Below are positions 7,793 through 16,350 of a stretch of DNA of 64,000 nucleotides, in pieces (position 1 is the stretch's first letter; every line of letters starts with the position of its first letter). The translations under genes and the position numbers were made by a program. This DNA is from Achromobacter sp. Bel (GTDB lineage: Bacteria; Pseudomonadota; Gammaproteobacteria; Burkholderiales; Burkholderiaceae_B). The notes beneath the pieces were generated by a model. That model made no database searches, was not told the origin of the DNA, and worked only from the letters and a program-made list of their open reading frames with translations. Location: the NCBI RefSeq assembly GCF_012928505.1, contig NZ_JABBJN010000025.1, positions 1 to 64,000 of the forward strand, written 5' to 3'.

Positions 7793-8926
7793 GTGGCGAA
7801 ACCGAAGCGGGAACGGGTAGTGGGCGATGCGGCACAAGCGTCGACGCAGTTCGTGGACACGGCAGCGGGCTCACCGTTTGCTGAATCCGCCGCGTTGCTT
7901 GGCGATATCAAGGCGATGATCGAAGCGGCTCGCCAGCGCGCGGCGTCAGCGGTCAACAGTGAACTGACGATGCTCCACTGGCGCATCGGCCATCGCATTC
8001 ATACGCAGGTTCTGGCGGGGCGGCGGGCTGACTATGGCGTGGGGCTGCTCGCGGCGCTGGCGGCGCAGTTGGTCAAGGGCTACGGAGGCGGCTTCGCCGT
8101 GAAAAACCTGCGCCGCATGGTGCAGTTTGCGGTCGCGTTCCCAGATGAAAAAATTGTCGTATCACTGATACGACAATTGAGCTGGACGCACTTTATCGCG
8201 CTGATCCCTCTAAAAGAGCCCCTTCAGCGAGACTTCTACGCGCAGATAGCCAGCGCCGATCGCTGGAGCGTCAGAACGCTGCGCGAGCGGATCGGCTCAA
8301 TGCTCTACGAGCGCACCGCGTTATCTCGTCAACCGGACAGGCTGGTCGCACAGGAATTGGAAACCCTGCGTAATGCGCAACGGATGTCGCCCAGTCTGGT
8401 GATGCGCGATCCCTATATCCTCGATTTTTTGGAACTGCGCGACACCTGGCAGGAAAGCGACCTGGAAGCTGCCATCATCCGCGATATGGAATCCTTTTTG
8501 CTTGAACTGGGGGCGGGCTTTACCTTTGTGGCCCGGCAAAAGCGCATCCAGATCGACGACGACGACTTTTACCTTGACCTGCTGTTCTACAACCGCAAGT
8601 TGCGCCGGCTGGTGGCGGTGGAGTTGAAGGTGGATGAGGTCAAGGCGGCCTACAAAGGCCAGATGGAGCTTTACCTGCGGTGGCTGGATAAATTCGAGCG
8701 CGAGCCCGAGGAAGCCGCGCCGCTGGGCATCATTCTTTGCGCGGGCAAGAAATCCGAGCAAATCGAGCTCTTGGAACTGGACAAGTCAGGCATACACGTG
8801 GCGGAGTATCTGACCGCCTTGCCGCCGCGGGCGGTGCTGGTGGATCGGTTGCAGCAGGCCGCTAGCCGGGCGCGTGCGCAGATCGAACTGCGGGGCATGG
8901 CGGAACGAGGCACAATGGCTTCATGA
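7793..8926 (+). CDS. DUF1016 (YhcG/RpnC-type) PDDEXK nuclease-domain protein
   Basis: The 377-residue protein starts at a GTG. Residues about 30-175 match the DUF1016 N-terminal region (LHWRIGHRI, YG-LL-LA-L, RRMVQF, RQLSWTHF). Residues about 190-345 match the C-terminal PDDEXK-like nuclease domain, with the candidate active site LDLLFYNRKL (Asp about 261), VELK (about 276) and a downstream QMELYL. Family members in E. coli and elsewhere are predicted nucleases of accessory regions, and some are linked to recombination or defence. Its stop codon overlaps the start of the following methyltransferase gene. A 27-bp palindrome lies inside the gene at 8152-8178. No toxin, integrase or restriction partner is adjacent, so the role is open. 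Confidence 0.88.
   Translation: MAKPKRERVVGDAAQASTQFVDTAAGSPFAESAALLGDIKAMIEAARQRAASAVNSELTMLHWRIGHRIHTQVLAGRRADYGVGLLAALAAQLVKGYGGGFAVKNLRRMVQFAVAFPDEKIVVSLIRQLSWTHFIALIPLKEPLQRDFYAQIASADRWSVRTLRERIGSMLYERTALSRQPDRLVAQELETLRNAQRMSPSLVMRDPYILDFLELRDTWQESDLEAAIIRDMESFLLELGAGFTFVARQKRIQIDDDDFYLDLLFYNRKLRRLVAVELKVDEVKAAYKGQMELYLRWLDKFEREPEEAAPLGIILCAGKKSEQIELLELDKSGIHVAEYLTALPPRAVLVDRLQQAASRARAQIELRGMAERGTMAS
8152..8178. repeat. 27-bp perfect palindrome inside the DUF1016 gene
   Basis: AATTGTCGTATCA is followed by a single C and then its exact reverse complement TGATACGACAATT. The stretch encodes KIVVSLIRQLS within the conserved DUF1016 N-terminal domain, so part of the symmetry may be forced by coding. 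Thirteen-base perfect arms around a one-base centre are nevertheless unusual in a coding region. Confidence 0.75.
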
Positions 8927-9552
8927 AACTGGACCCGGAAGACCTTGCCAAGATCAGCGCGCTGACGCTTGCGCACTATGAAGAGAACGCGGAATCGTTC
9001 GAGGCCGGCACGCGCGACCACGATGTCAGCCAGAACATCGCCGCGTTGCTGCGGCATATCCAGGGCAAGCCGCCCTACGACATCCTGGACCTGGGATGCG
9101 GCCCTGGCCGCGACCTGAAGACTTTCGTGGCGCTGGGCCATCGGCCGGTGGGGCTGGACGGAACGGCCAGCTTTGTCGGCATGGCGCGCACGGCCAGCGG
9201 CTGCGAGGTCTGGCACCAGGACTTCTTGAAACTGGCTTTGCCTGCGGAGCGCTTTGACGGCATCTTCGCCAATGCCGTGCTGTTCCATGTGCCCGGTCAA
9301 GAGCTGCCCCAGGTGTTGCGTGCGCTGCGCGCCGCGCTCAAGCCGGGCGGCGTGCTGTTCAGTTCCAACCCGCGAGGTGGCAATCAGGAAGGATGGAACC
9401 GTGGGCGCTACGGGGTCTATCACGACCTGGACGGCTGGCGCAGCCTGCTGGCGGATGCCGGGTTCGAAGAGCTGGAACATTACTACCGCCCGGAAGGGCT
9501 GCCCCGCGACCAGCAGCCCTGGCTGGCCAGCGTCTGGCGGCGGACGGGCTAG
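8923..9552 (+). CDS. Class I SAM-dependent methyltransferase
   Basis: The 209-residue protein has motif I DLGCGPGRD at about residues 57-65, an acidic ribose-binding position at GLDGT (about 86), a post-I segment ending in FANAVLFHV and a KPGGVLF turn, which together are diagnostic of a Rossmann-fold class I methyltransferase. There is no DPPY/NPPY motif of DNA amino-methyltransferases and no PCQ motif of cytosine methyltransferases, so a small molecule or protein is the more likely substrate. Its ATG overlaps the stop of the DUF1016 gene by four bases, implying translational coupling with that predicted nuclease. The biological substrate cannot be deduced. Confidence 0.85.
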   Translation: MKLDPEDLAKISALTLAHYEENAESFEAGTRDHDVSQNIAALLRHIQGKPPYDILDLGCGPGRDLKTFVALGHRPVGLDGTASFVGMARTASGCEVWHQDFLKLALPAERFDGIFANAVLFHVPGQELPQVLRALRAALKPGGVLFSSNPRGGNQEGWNRGRYGVYHDLDGWRSLLADAGFEELEHYYRPEGLPRDQQPWLASVWRRTG

Positions 9553-9810
9553 CGCAGCTCGCACCCGCGTCACCGCCGGTACACACCCCGTAATTCCCGC
9601 CGCCGCGCAAGCACCCCGCGCCGCGGCCGGCTGCGCTTGAGCAGAAAATGGACAGCGGCCGCGATTTCCGGCCATCGTGTCCAGCCGGCCCCCCCATTGC
9701 CCCGAATAAGCGCAGCCTGCGGATAGCGGCTGCCGGATCCGGCTACGCCCGCCACGGCGCGCGGCGTCAGTATTCGCCTCACTCAGTCAGCAATGCGGGG
9801 AGGTGATGTG

Positions 9811-10599
9811 ATGAAGGGTCTGGCAAACAAGGTGGCCATCGTGACCGGCGGCGCCACATTGATCGGCGCGGGCGTGGTCCAGTCGCTGCGCGACAAGGGC
9901 GTGCGCGTGGCGCTGTTCGACATCGACGCCGCCAATGGCGAACGCGTGGCCGGGGGGGACAAGGCCGGCACGCGTTTCTGGCAAGTGGACATTACCGACG
10001 ACGCGCGATTGGCGCGCGGCGTGGCCGAGGTCGTGTCGCACTTCGGCCGCATCGACTATCTGGTCAACCTGGCCGCCACGTATCTTGACGACGGCGCTGC
10101 CTCCGGCCGCGTCGATTGGTTGCGGGCGCTGGACGTCAACGTCGTCAGCGCCGTGATGGCTGCCCGCGCGGTCCATCCCCATCTGGTCGCCGTCGGCGGC
10201 GGCGCCATCGTCAATTTCACCAGCATCTCGTCGCGCGTCGCGCAGACCGGCCGCTGGCTGTATCCCGTGTCCAAGGCGGCGTTGTTGCAGGTGACGCGCA
10301 GCTTGGCCATGGACTACGCCGCCGACGGTATCCGCGTCAATTCGGTATCGCCGGGCTGGACGTGGTCGCGCGTGATGGACGAACTGACGCAAGGCGACCG
10401 CGCCAAGACCGACCGCGTGGCGGCCGACTACCACTTGCTGGGGCGCGCGGGGGATCCCGCCGAAGTCGCCGAGGTGGTCGCGTTTTTACTGTCGGACCAC
10501 GCCAGCTTCGTCACCGGCGCCGACTACGCGGTGGATGGCGGCTACTGCGCCATGGGGCCGGAGCAGGCTCGGCCTGCGATTCCCCGTCTGGCGGAGTAA
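9811..10599 (+). CDS. SDR-family NAD(P)-dependent oxidoreductase
   Basis: The 262-residue protein starts at 9811, where GGGGAGGTG precedes the ATG; an in-frame ATG at 9793 is less likely. The cofactor motif is TGGATLIGAG (an unusual variant of TGxxxGxG), followed by NLAA. The Ser of TSISS and the pair Y-PVS-K form an intact classical SDR active site. The C-terminal segment has the usual GADYAVDGGY ending. It is the first gene of a five-gene rightward set with the StyA/StyB-like monooxygenase, a flavoprotein dehydrogenase and an outer-membrane protein. A likely job is oxidation of a diol or alcohol formed by the monooxygenase, as SDRs do in indole-degradation clusters, but this is inference. 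Confidence 0.88.
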   Translation: MKGLANKVAIVTGGATLIGAGVVQSLRDKGVRVALFDIDAANGERVAGGDKAGTRFWQVDITDDARLARGVAEVVSHFGRIDYLVNLAATYLDDGAASGRVDWLRALDVNVVSAVMAARAVHPHLVAVGGGAIVNFTSISSRVAQTGRWLYPVSKAALLQVTRSLAMDYAADGIRVNSVSPGWTWSRVMDELTQGDRAKTDRVAADYHLLGRAGDPAEVAEVVAFLLSDHASFVTGADYAVDGGYCAMGPEQARPAIPRLAE

Positions 10600-10662
10600 G
10601 CCTGGGAAATGAACGGGCCTGCGGCGAGGGCGGCGGGCCAGGCAAACGAAAGGAGATGAATG

Positions 10663-11904
10663 ATGCGTCGAATCGCGATCGTGGGCGGCGGCCAGGCCGG
10701 ACTGCCTCTGGCCTTGGGCCTGCTGGACAAAGGGTACGAAGTCACCGTGGTCACGAACCGGGACCCGGACAACATTCGCAATGGCAAAGTGATGTCCAGC
10801 CAATGCATGTTCGATGCGTCATTGCAGATCGAACGCGACCTGGGCCTGAACCAGTGGGAAGCCGACTGTCCGACCGTTGACGGGATCGGGCTGGCGGTGC
10901 CGCATCCCGAGCATCCCGGGCATAAGCTGATCGACTGGGCCGCTCGGCTGGACAAGCCGGCGCAGGCGGTGGACCAGCGCATCAAGATGCCGGCGTGGAT
11001 GGAATTGTTCGCGGCCCGCGGCGGCAGGCTGCTGATCCAGGACGGCGGCGTCGGCGAACTTGAACTGCTGGCCGCCTCGCATGACCTGGTGCTGTTGGCC
11101 GCCGGCAAGGGCGATGTCGTCAAGCTGTTCGAGCGGGATGCACAACGGTCGCAATTCGACCGGCCGCAGCGCGCGCTGGCGCTGACCTACGTCTCGGGCA
11201 TGCGCCCCGCGCCGGACTACTCGCGCGTCGCCTTCAACCTGATTCCGGGCGTAGGCGAGTACTTCGTGTTCCCGGCGCTGACGACGGGCGGTCCCTGCGA
11301 AATCATGGTGTTCGAGGGCATCCCGGGCGGTCCCATGGATTGCTGGCGCGACATCAAGTCGCCGCAGGCACATCTGGCGCAAAGCCTGGACGTCCTGCGC
11401 ACCTACCTGCCCTGGGAGGCCGACCGCTGCCACGGCGTGGAGCTGACCGACGCCAATGGCATCCTGGCCGGCAGTTTTGCGCCCACGGTGCGCAAACCGG
11501 TGATGACCTTGCCGTCGGGCCGGCTGGTGTTCGGCCTGGGCGACGCCGTGGTGACCAACGACCCGATCACCGGCCAGGGCTCCAACAACGCGACCAAGGC
11601 CTGCGCCGTATACCTGGAGGCGATCCTGGCGCATGGCGACGCCGCGTTCACGGCCGACTGGATGCAGCAGACCTTCGAGCGCTTCTGGGAGTACGGCGGC
11701 GCGGTGGTGGAATGGACGAATTCGATGCTGATGCCGCCCGCGCCTCACTTGCTCAAGTTGTTGAAGGCGGCCGAGGATTCGCCGGCGCTGGCCGGCGCCG
11801 TCGCCAACGGCTTCAACCACCCGCCGTCCTTCTTCCCGTGGTGGCGGGACGAGGTCGCGTGCGACGCGTTCATCGCCGCCAGGGCGGCACGGGCGGCGGC
11901 ATGA
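10663..11904 (+). CDS. StyA-like FAD-dependent monooxygenase (styrene/indole monooxygenase family)
   Basis: The 413-residue protein matches the length of the epoxidase component of two-component styrene/indole monooxygenases. It begins with the FAD Rossmann motif IAIVGGGQAGLPLALGL, and carries the late flavin motif GLGDAVVTNDPITGQGSNNA near residue 300, typical of this family. AGGAG lies 7 bases before the ATG at 10663; an ATG directly upstream at 10660 is only 4 bases away. Such enzymes take reduced FAD from a separate reductase and epoxidise an aromatic vinyl or indole double bond. The reductase gene follows with a 4-base overlap, which supports the two-component assignment. The true substrate is unknown. 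Confidence 0.87.
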   Translation: MRRIAIVGGGQAGLPLALGLLDKGYEVTVVTNRDPDNIRNGKVMSSQCMFDASLQIERDLGLNQWEADCPTVDGIGLAVPHPEHPGHKLIDWAARLDKPAQAVDQRIKMPAWMELFAARGGRLLIQDGGVGELELLAASHDLVLLAAGKGDVVKLFERDAQRSQFDRPQRALALTYVSGMRPAPDYSRVAFNLIPGVGEYFVFPALTTGGPCEIMVFEGIPGGPMDCWRDIKSPQAHLAQSLDVLRTYLPWEADRCHGVELTDANGILAGSFAPTVRKPVMTLPSGRLVFGLGDAVVTNDPITGQGSNNATKACAVYLEAILAHGDAAFTADWMQQTFERFWEYGGAVVEWTNSMLMPPAPHLLKLLKAAEDSPALAGAVANGFNHPPSFFPWWRDEVACDAFIAARAARAAA

Positions 11905-12410
11905 CGGCGCCGCTGGACTGGGGCAGTACCGACCTGCATCCCAAGGTCCTGCGCGGCGTGCTGGGCAGCTACCCGACGGGCGTGGCCATCGTGGCCACGC
12001 GCTGCCCGGACGGCCGCAAGGTCGGCCTGACCATCAATTCCTTCGCCTCGCTGTCGCTGGACCCGCCGCTGGTGCTGTGGAGCCTGGTGAACCATTCGCC
12101 CAATCTGGCGGCGTTCCGCGATTGCCGCCACTTCACGATCAGCGTGCTGGCCTGCGGCCAGGAAGCGCTGGCGATGCGCTTTGCCAGTTCGGCCGTCGCC
12201 GACAAGTTCGATGGCACACCGCTGCATGAAGTGCCGGAAGGCGTGCCCGCCATTGCGGGGGCCGTCGCCACGCTGGTATGCGCCAATGACCAGCAGAACG
12301 CGGCCGGCGACCACTTGCTGCTGTTCGGCCGTGTGCTGCGCGTTGCCAGCGTGGCGGCGACCCCGCTGGTGTTCCATGCCGGGCGCTTCACCGCGCTGAC
12401 CGCCGCATAG
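11901..12410 (+). CDS. Flavin reductase, StyB-like
   Basis: The 169-residue product has the flavin reductase split-barrel fold of the HpaC/StyB family. The flavin-binding stretch SYPTGVAIVATR and the segment INSFASLSLDPPLVLWSL are characteristic. Its ATG overlaps the TGA of the StyA-like gene (ATGA). It would use NAD(P)H to reduce FAD for the partner monooxygenase by diffusion. The size and the coupling to the oxygenase gene are those of styrene and indole monooxygenase systems. Confidence 0.9.
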   Translation: MTAPLDWGSTDLHPKVLRGVLGSYPTGVAIVATRCPDGRKVGLTINSFASLSLDPPLVLWSLVNHSPNLAAFRDCRHFTISVLACGQEALAMRFASSAVADKFDGTPLHEVPEGVPAIAGAVATLVCANDQQNAAGDHLLLFGRVLRVASVAATPLVFHAGRFTALTAA

Positions 12411-12434
12411 CGGCTTTCCCTGTCGGAGACCATC

Positions 12435-14057
12435 ATGGCCACAGAGTCAGACGCGCAGGTCGTCATCGTCGGCAGCGGGATGAACTCGCTGGTCTGCGCC
12501 GCGCTACTGGCGCAGCGCGGCAAATCGGTGCTGGTGTTGGAACGCAACGACCGGTTGGGCGGATGCATCCGCACCGAGGAGTTGTTTCCCGGGTACCGCC
12601 ACGATGTGCTGTCGTGCTGGTATCCGCTGTTCATGGGCAGCCCGGCCTATGCGGCGCTGAAACCCGCGCTGGCCGAGGCCGGGCTGGTGTTCATGCAAGG
12701 CGAATACGCGACCGGGCTGGTGCGGCCCGATGGCTCGGGCCTTGCGTTCAAGCAGGATGTCCAGGACAGCGCGCGGCGGCTCGACGCGTGGGCCGAGGGC
12801 GATGGCGCGGCATTCGCCGCCATGGCGCAGCGGCTGTTCGGCGAGGATGCGGCGTTGACGTTCGGCCTGCTGGGGCAGAACCCGTACGGCGCCGGCATGC
12901 TCAAGCTGTTGTTCAAGGAATGGCGCAAGCGCGGCATGGACGGCCTGGCCGCATTCGCGGCCGATTCGATGGAGCCGTTTCGCCGATGGGCGGACCGTGA
13001 ACTGCGGTCCGATGCCGCCCGCGCCCTGATCGCGCCCTGGGTGCTGCACACGGGGCTGGGCCCCGACGATGCGTGTTCCGCCTTGATCGGCAAGCTGACC
13101 TTCGCCGCCGTGGTCGCCGGCGGCATGCCGGTGGTCAAGGGCGGCGGCAGCGGCGTGGTGGATGCGCTGGCGACGGTGATAGAACGGAACGGCGGCCGCT
13201 TGCTGACCGGCACGGCGGTCGAACGCATCCTGATCCGTCGCGACGGCCGCCGCCGCCGTGCGACGGGCGTGGTGGCGGGCGGCCGCGAATACCGGGCGGC
13301 CGAGGCGGTGGTCTGCAACGTGACGCCCGGGCAGTTGTACGGGCAGTTGCTGCCCGACGCGCCCGCGCCCTTGCGCCAGCGCGCCGCCGGCTACCGCTAC
13401 GGCCGTGGCGGCATGCAGATCCATTTCGCGCTGGACGCGCCGCCTGACTGGCTGACGCCCGAACTGCGGCACGTGCCGCTCGTGCATCTGACCGAGAGCA
13501 TGGAGCAGGTGTGCGCGTCGGTGACCGAAGCGAACAACGGCCTGTTGCCAGCGCGTCCGACGCTGGCCATCGGCCAGCCTGTCGCGGTGGATCCCACCCG
13601 CGCGCCGGCCGGCGGCTGGATCCTGTGGGTGCAGATGCAGGAACTGCCGGTGCGTGTCAAAGGCGACGCTTTGGGCGAGATCGCGGCGCCTGCCGACGGG
13701 CGCTGGACCCCCGCCTTGCGCGAGGCGGTTGCGGACCGCGTGCAGGCGCGGCTGGAACCGGTCATGCCGGGGCTGGCGCGGCGCATCGTGGGGCGTCGCA
13801 GCTACTCGCCGGCGGACCTTGAAGGCCTGAACTGCAATCTGGTCGGCGGCGACCCCTATTCGGGCGTGTGCTCGCCCGACCAATTCTTCTGGCTGCGGCC
13901 CTTCGCGGGCGGACAGGGCGCGCGCGGGCACAGGACGCCGCTTCCCAACCTTTTCCATATCGGCGCTTCCACCCATCCCGGCCCGGGCCTGGGCGGTGGC
14001 TCCGGCTATCTCGTCGCGCAACATCTGGCGCCCCGCAGGGGCAGGAGCGGAACATGA
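12435..14057 (+). CDS. FAD-dependent phytoene dehydrogenase/PYROXD2-like oxidoreductase
   Basis: The 540-residue protein starts with the dinucleotide-binding motif VVIVGSGMNSLVCAALL followed by ERNDRLGGCIRTE, the usual opening of the phytoene desaturase/retinol saturase/PYROXD2 group. The C-terminus carries the family motif HIGASTHPGPGLGGGSGY. These proteins are flavin-dependent desaturases or saturases acting on hydrophobic substrates. There are no carotenoid genes nearby (no phytoene synthase), so carotenoid biosynthesis is unlikely. It lies 24 bp after the flavin reductase gene and overlaps the outer-membrane protein gene by four bases, so it probably processes the same hydrophobic compound. 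The reaction is unknown. Confidence 0.85.
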   Translation: MATESDAQVVIVGSGMNSLVCAALLAQRGKSVLVLERNDRLGGCIRTEELFPGYRHDVLSCWYPLFMGSPAYAALKPALAEAGLVFMQGEYATGLVRPDGSGLAFKQDVQDSARRLDAWAEGDGAAFAAMAQRLFGEDAALTFGLLGQNPYGAGMLKLLFKEWRKRGMDGLAAFAADSMEPFRRWADRELRSDAARALIAPWVLHTGLGPDDACSALIGKLTFAAVVAGGMPVVKGGGSGVVDALATVIERNGGRLLTGTAVERILIRRDGRRRRATGVVAGGREYRAAEAVVCNVTPGQLYGQLLPDAPAPLRQRAAGYRYGRGGMQIHFALDAPPDWLTPELRHVPLVHLTESMEQVCASVTEANNGLLPARPTLAIGQPVAVDPTRAPAGGWILWVQMQELPVRVKGDALGEIAAPADGRWTPALREAVADRVQARLEPVMPGLARRIVGRRSYSPADLEGLNCNLVGGDPYSGVCSPDQFFWLRPFAGGQGARGHRTPLPNLFHIGASTHPGPGLGGGSGYLVAQHLAPRRGRSGT

Positions 14058-14950
14058 GCAGACACCTTGAACGCCGGCGGCTGGCCTGTGCCGTGGCATT
14101 GGCGCTGGCGGGCACCGCGGCCCACGCCACCGAGGGCGGCGGGCTGGGCATCTATCCCGACGGCCTGGAGAACTTCATGTCGGGCGCGCTGCCGCCGCCC
14201 GGCGTGCATATGCTGGTCTACGGCGGCGGGGCGCGCTACGACACGTTGCGCGGCAACGACGGCGAGCGCGTGCCGGTGCCTGGCTTCAAGGTCGACGTGA
14301 ATGTGTTGGCGCCGCGCCTGATCTGGGTGACCGAGCAGCAGGTGATGGGCGGGCAACTGGCCTTCCACGCGATCGCACCCCTGCTGGACGTGACGTTCAA
14401 GGCGGCCGGTGAGCGCTACCGCAGCACCGGATTGGGCGACATGACGCTGGGCGTGGCGCTGGGCTATCACGTGTCGCCGACGCTGCATTACGTGGTCGGG
14501 CTGGACATGTACGCGCCGACGGGCGAGTACGACCGCAAGGACCCGTCCAGCCTGGGCAAGAACTACTGGACGGCCCAGCCCGTGTTCGCGCTCAGCCGGA
14601 TCAGCCCCGACGGCTTCAATGCGGACCTGAAGCTGATGTACGACTTCAATTTCCGCAATTCCGCCACGGACACGCGTTCCGGCCAGGCCATCCACGCCGA
14701 CTACGCGCTGGGCTGGGGCGTGGGCAAGGGCTGGGTGCTGGGGGTGGGCGGACACGCCTTCCAGCAGGTGACGGACGACAGCGGGCCAAACAGCGCCGCC
14801 GGCCGCGCACGCGCGTTCGGGGTTGGCCCCTCGGTGCGTTACCTGAACGACAAGGGCTGGCTGTTCACCGCCAAGTGGCAGCAGGAATTCAAGGTGAAGA
14901 ACCGGCCCGAAGGCTCGCAGCTGTATGTGAAGCTGGCGATTCCGTTCTAA
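14054..14950 (+). CDS. SphA/MetA-family outer-membrane protein (phenol-degradation MetA type)
   Basis: The 298-residue product begins with a Sec signal peptide (hydrophobic LACAVALALAGTAAHA, cleavage likely near residue 26). The rest is rich in alternating amphipathic strands and ends in the aromatic residue Phe (KLAIPF), as outer-membrane beta barrels do. It resembles the MetA pathway of phenol degradation / SphA family, whose genes accompany aromatic catabolism and may help hydrophobic substrates cross the outer membrane. Its ATG overlaps the preceding TGA by four bases, so it belongs to the monooxygenase set. It supports a hydrophobic or aromatic substrate for that cluster. Confidence 0.82.
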   Translation: MSRHLERRRLACAVALALAGTAAHATEGGGLGIYPDGLENFMSGALPPPGVHMLVYGGGARYDTLRGNDGERVPVPGFKVDVNVLAPRLIWVTEQQVMGGQLAFHAIAPLLDVTFKAAGERYRSTGLGDMTLGVALGYHVSPTLHYVVGLDMYAPTGEYDRKDPSSLGKNYWTAQPVFALSRISPDGFNADLKLMYDFNFRNSATDTRSGQAIHADYALGWGVGKGWVLGVGGHAFQQVTDDSGPNSAAGRARAFGVGPSVRYLNDKGWLFTAKWQQEFKVKNRPEGSQLYVKLAIPF

Positions 14951-15086
14951 GCCTGTGGAACCGGTTGCCGATCGTTCAAGCCAAGCCTGCCCGCGTCAGT
15001 CGGCCTTCAGGTCGATGTCGCGGGTGACCGCGCCCAACCGTTCGACATCCGCCTCGCGTGCGCTGGCGGCGGCCGGCGCAGCCCCT

Positions 15087-16115
15087 TCAGCCGCAACGGC
15101 GCAGGCTCTGGCTCGGGCTTTCGCCGTACCGTGCTTTATAGCCGGCGCTGAAGCGGCCCATATGCGCGAAGCCCCAGCGCAACGCCACGCTGGCGATATT
15201 GTGGCTTTCGCCTGACAGAAGTTCGGCGCGGGCGCGTTCCATGCGCAGGTCGCGCAGGTAGTGCATCGGGCTGACATTCAGGAATTCCTTGAACCCCGCG
15301 TACAGGCTGCGCACGCTGACGCCGGCGATGCGGGCCAACTGCTCGGCGCTGACGGGTTCGTGCGCGTGGGCTTGCAGATAGTCCTGCACGCTGCGCACAT
15401 GGCGCGGCAACACTGCGGCGCGGCGGCCGGGAGCCACGCAGGTGTAGTTGTGCGGATGCGCGGACAGCAGGGTGGCGGCGACCAATTGCTCCATCTGGTG
15501 CACGATCAGCTTGTGCGTGGCCAGATCCGCGTGTTGCGAGGAACAATCCAGCAGATAGGTCATCAGGCAGCGCCACGCCGGGCAGTCGCGCCAATGGAAT
15601 CCCAATTGGAAACGCAGCGGACGGTCCAGCGTACCGCCCAGTTGGCCCACCAGGGTGCGCTCCAGCAGCGACCGGCCCACGCGAAGCATGAACTGATCGC
15701 TGTCGTCGCTCCAGCGCATGGCCAGGTCGTCGTCGGGGCTGACCACGGATGCGACATCGGGCGTGGAGTCCACCTGCTGGGGGCCACTGGTAATACGCGC
15801 CGATCCCGACAACGGCATCTGCACCAGGAAAAAGTCTTCCAGCGGGCCCGGCCGGATCTCGACCTGGGCGCCGTAACGCAGGCGGTTCAGCGAGACGTCG
15901 CCCAGCGGCTGGTGATGCATGCGCGCGTCCAGGCGCTGCATCGGGCCCACGACGCCCAATTGATGCGGCCGCATCACGCGGCCGACCATCGAGCGGGCCT
16001 CGTCCAGATCGCCCGAGGCGAACAACTGCTGCGCCGGCAGTCCCAGGACAGACTCGATGCGCGGCGCGGCAGGGGGCCAGGGCGTGCGGGTGGCGGACAG
16101 CGTCGGATTGAGCAT
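15087..16115 (-). CDS. AraC/XylS-family transcriptional regulator
   Basis: The 342-residue protein starts at 16115, where GGAGG lies 11 bases upstream; an in-frame ATG at 16304 would add an implausible low-complexity leader. Residues about 50-210 form the sensor domain of the AraC_binding_2 type. The C-terminal 100 residues contain two helix-turn-helix units (AEQLARIAGVSVRSLY and NIASVALRWGF) and the final segment AGYKARYGESPSQ. XylS-type regulators respond to aromatic compounds and activate nearby catabolic genes. It faces the monooxygenase cluster tail to tail, and indole-degradation clusters in Acinetobacter and Cupriavidus are also controlled by AraC proteins. That it controls the 9.8-15.0 kb set is inference. 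Confidence 0.9.
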   Translation of the reverse strand: MLNPTLSATRTPWPPAAPRIESVLGLPAQQLFASGDLDEARSMVGRVMRPHQLGVVGPMQRLDARMHHQPLGDVSLNRLRYGAQVEIRPGPLEDFFLVQMPLSGSARITSGPQQVDSTPDVASVVSPDDDLAMRWSDDSDQFMLRVGRSLLERTLVGQLGGTLDRPLRFQLGFHWRDCPAWRCLMTYLLDCSSQHADLATHKLIVHQMEQLVAATLLSAHPHNYTCVAPGRRAAVLPRHVRSVQDYLQAHAHEPVSAEQLARIAGVSVRSLYAGFKEFLNVSPMHYLRDLRMERARAELLSGESHNIASVALRWGFAHMGRFSAGYKARYGESPSQSLRRCG

Positions 16116-16251
16116 GGCTGGGGGTTCCTCCCGCGTTTGGGGCCTTGACGGCTTCGATAGTAAAGCTGCGCCGCACACCGCGGACTGCTGGAAAACCCGT
16201 CCCGAAGTGGGCGATCCTGGCCGCTTTCCGCACACGCTATCCGCGGAATGC

Positions 16252-16277
16252 AAAAAACCGCAGCCGGGGCCGCGGTT
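16252..16277 (-). terminator. Intrinsic terminator after the pirin gene
   Basis: Read on the minus strand, AACCGCGGCC pairs with GGCTGCGGTT around a small loop and is followed by a run of T. It lies about 75 bp downstream of the pirin stop codon. Confidence 0.7.
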
Positions 16278-16321
16278 CTTTTCGGCGGGATTAACCGCCG
16301 TCAAAGGAAAGGCATATTGCG

Positions 16322-16344
16322 GGGGCGGGCGTTGCGCCCGCCCC
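16322..16344. repeat. GC-rich hairpin beside the pirin stop codon
   Basis: GGGGCGGGCG and CGCCCGCCCC form a perfect 10-bp inverted repeat with a 3-base loop, 7 bp downstream of the pirin stop. There is no T-run, so it may protect the mRNA end ahead of the terminator at 16252. Confidence 0.6.
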
Positions 16345-16350
16345 GTTGCC

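Noticed and set aside
7793-9552. Type II restriction-modification system
   Set aside because: The methyltransferase has no DPPY/NPPY or PCQ motif and the nuclease domain belongs to DUF1016, so a classical system is not supported.
9553-9810. Possible small gene or RNA between the methyltransferase and SDR genes
   Set aside because: I found only short overlapping frames without a ribosome-binding site or conserved features, and no strong hairpin with a T-run.
12435-14057. Carotenoid biosynthesis gene (crtI)
   Set aside because: No phytoene synthase, cyclase or other crt gene is near, and the protein fits the broader PYROXD2-like group.
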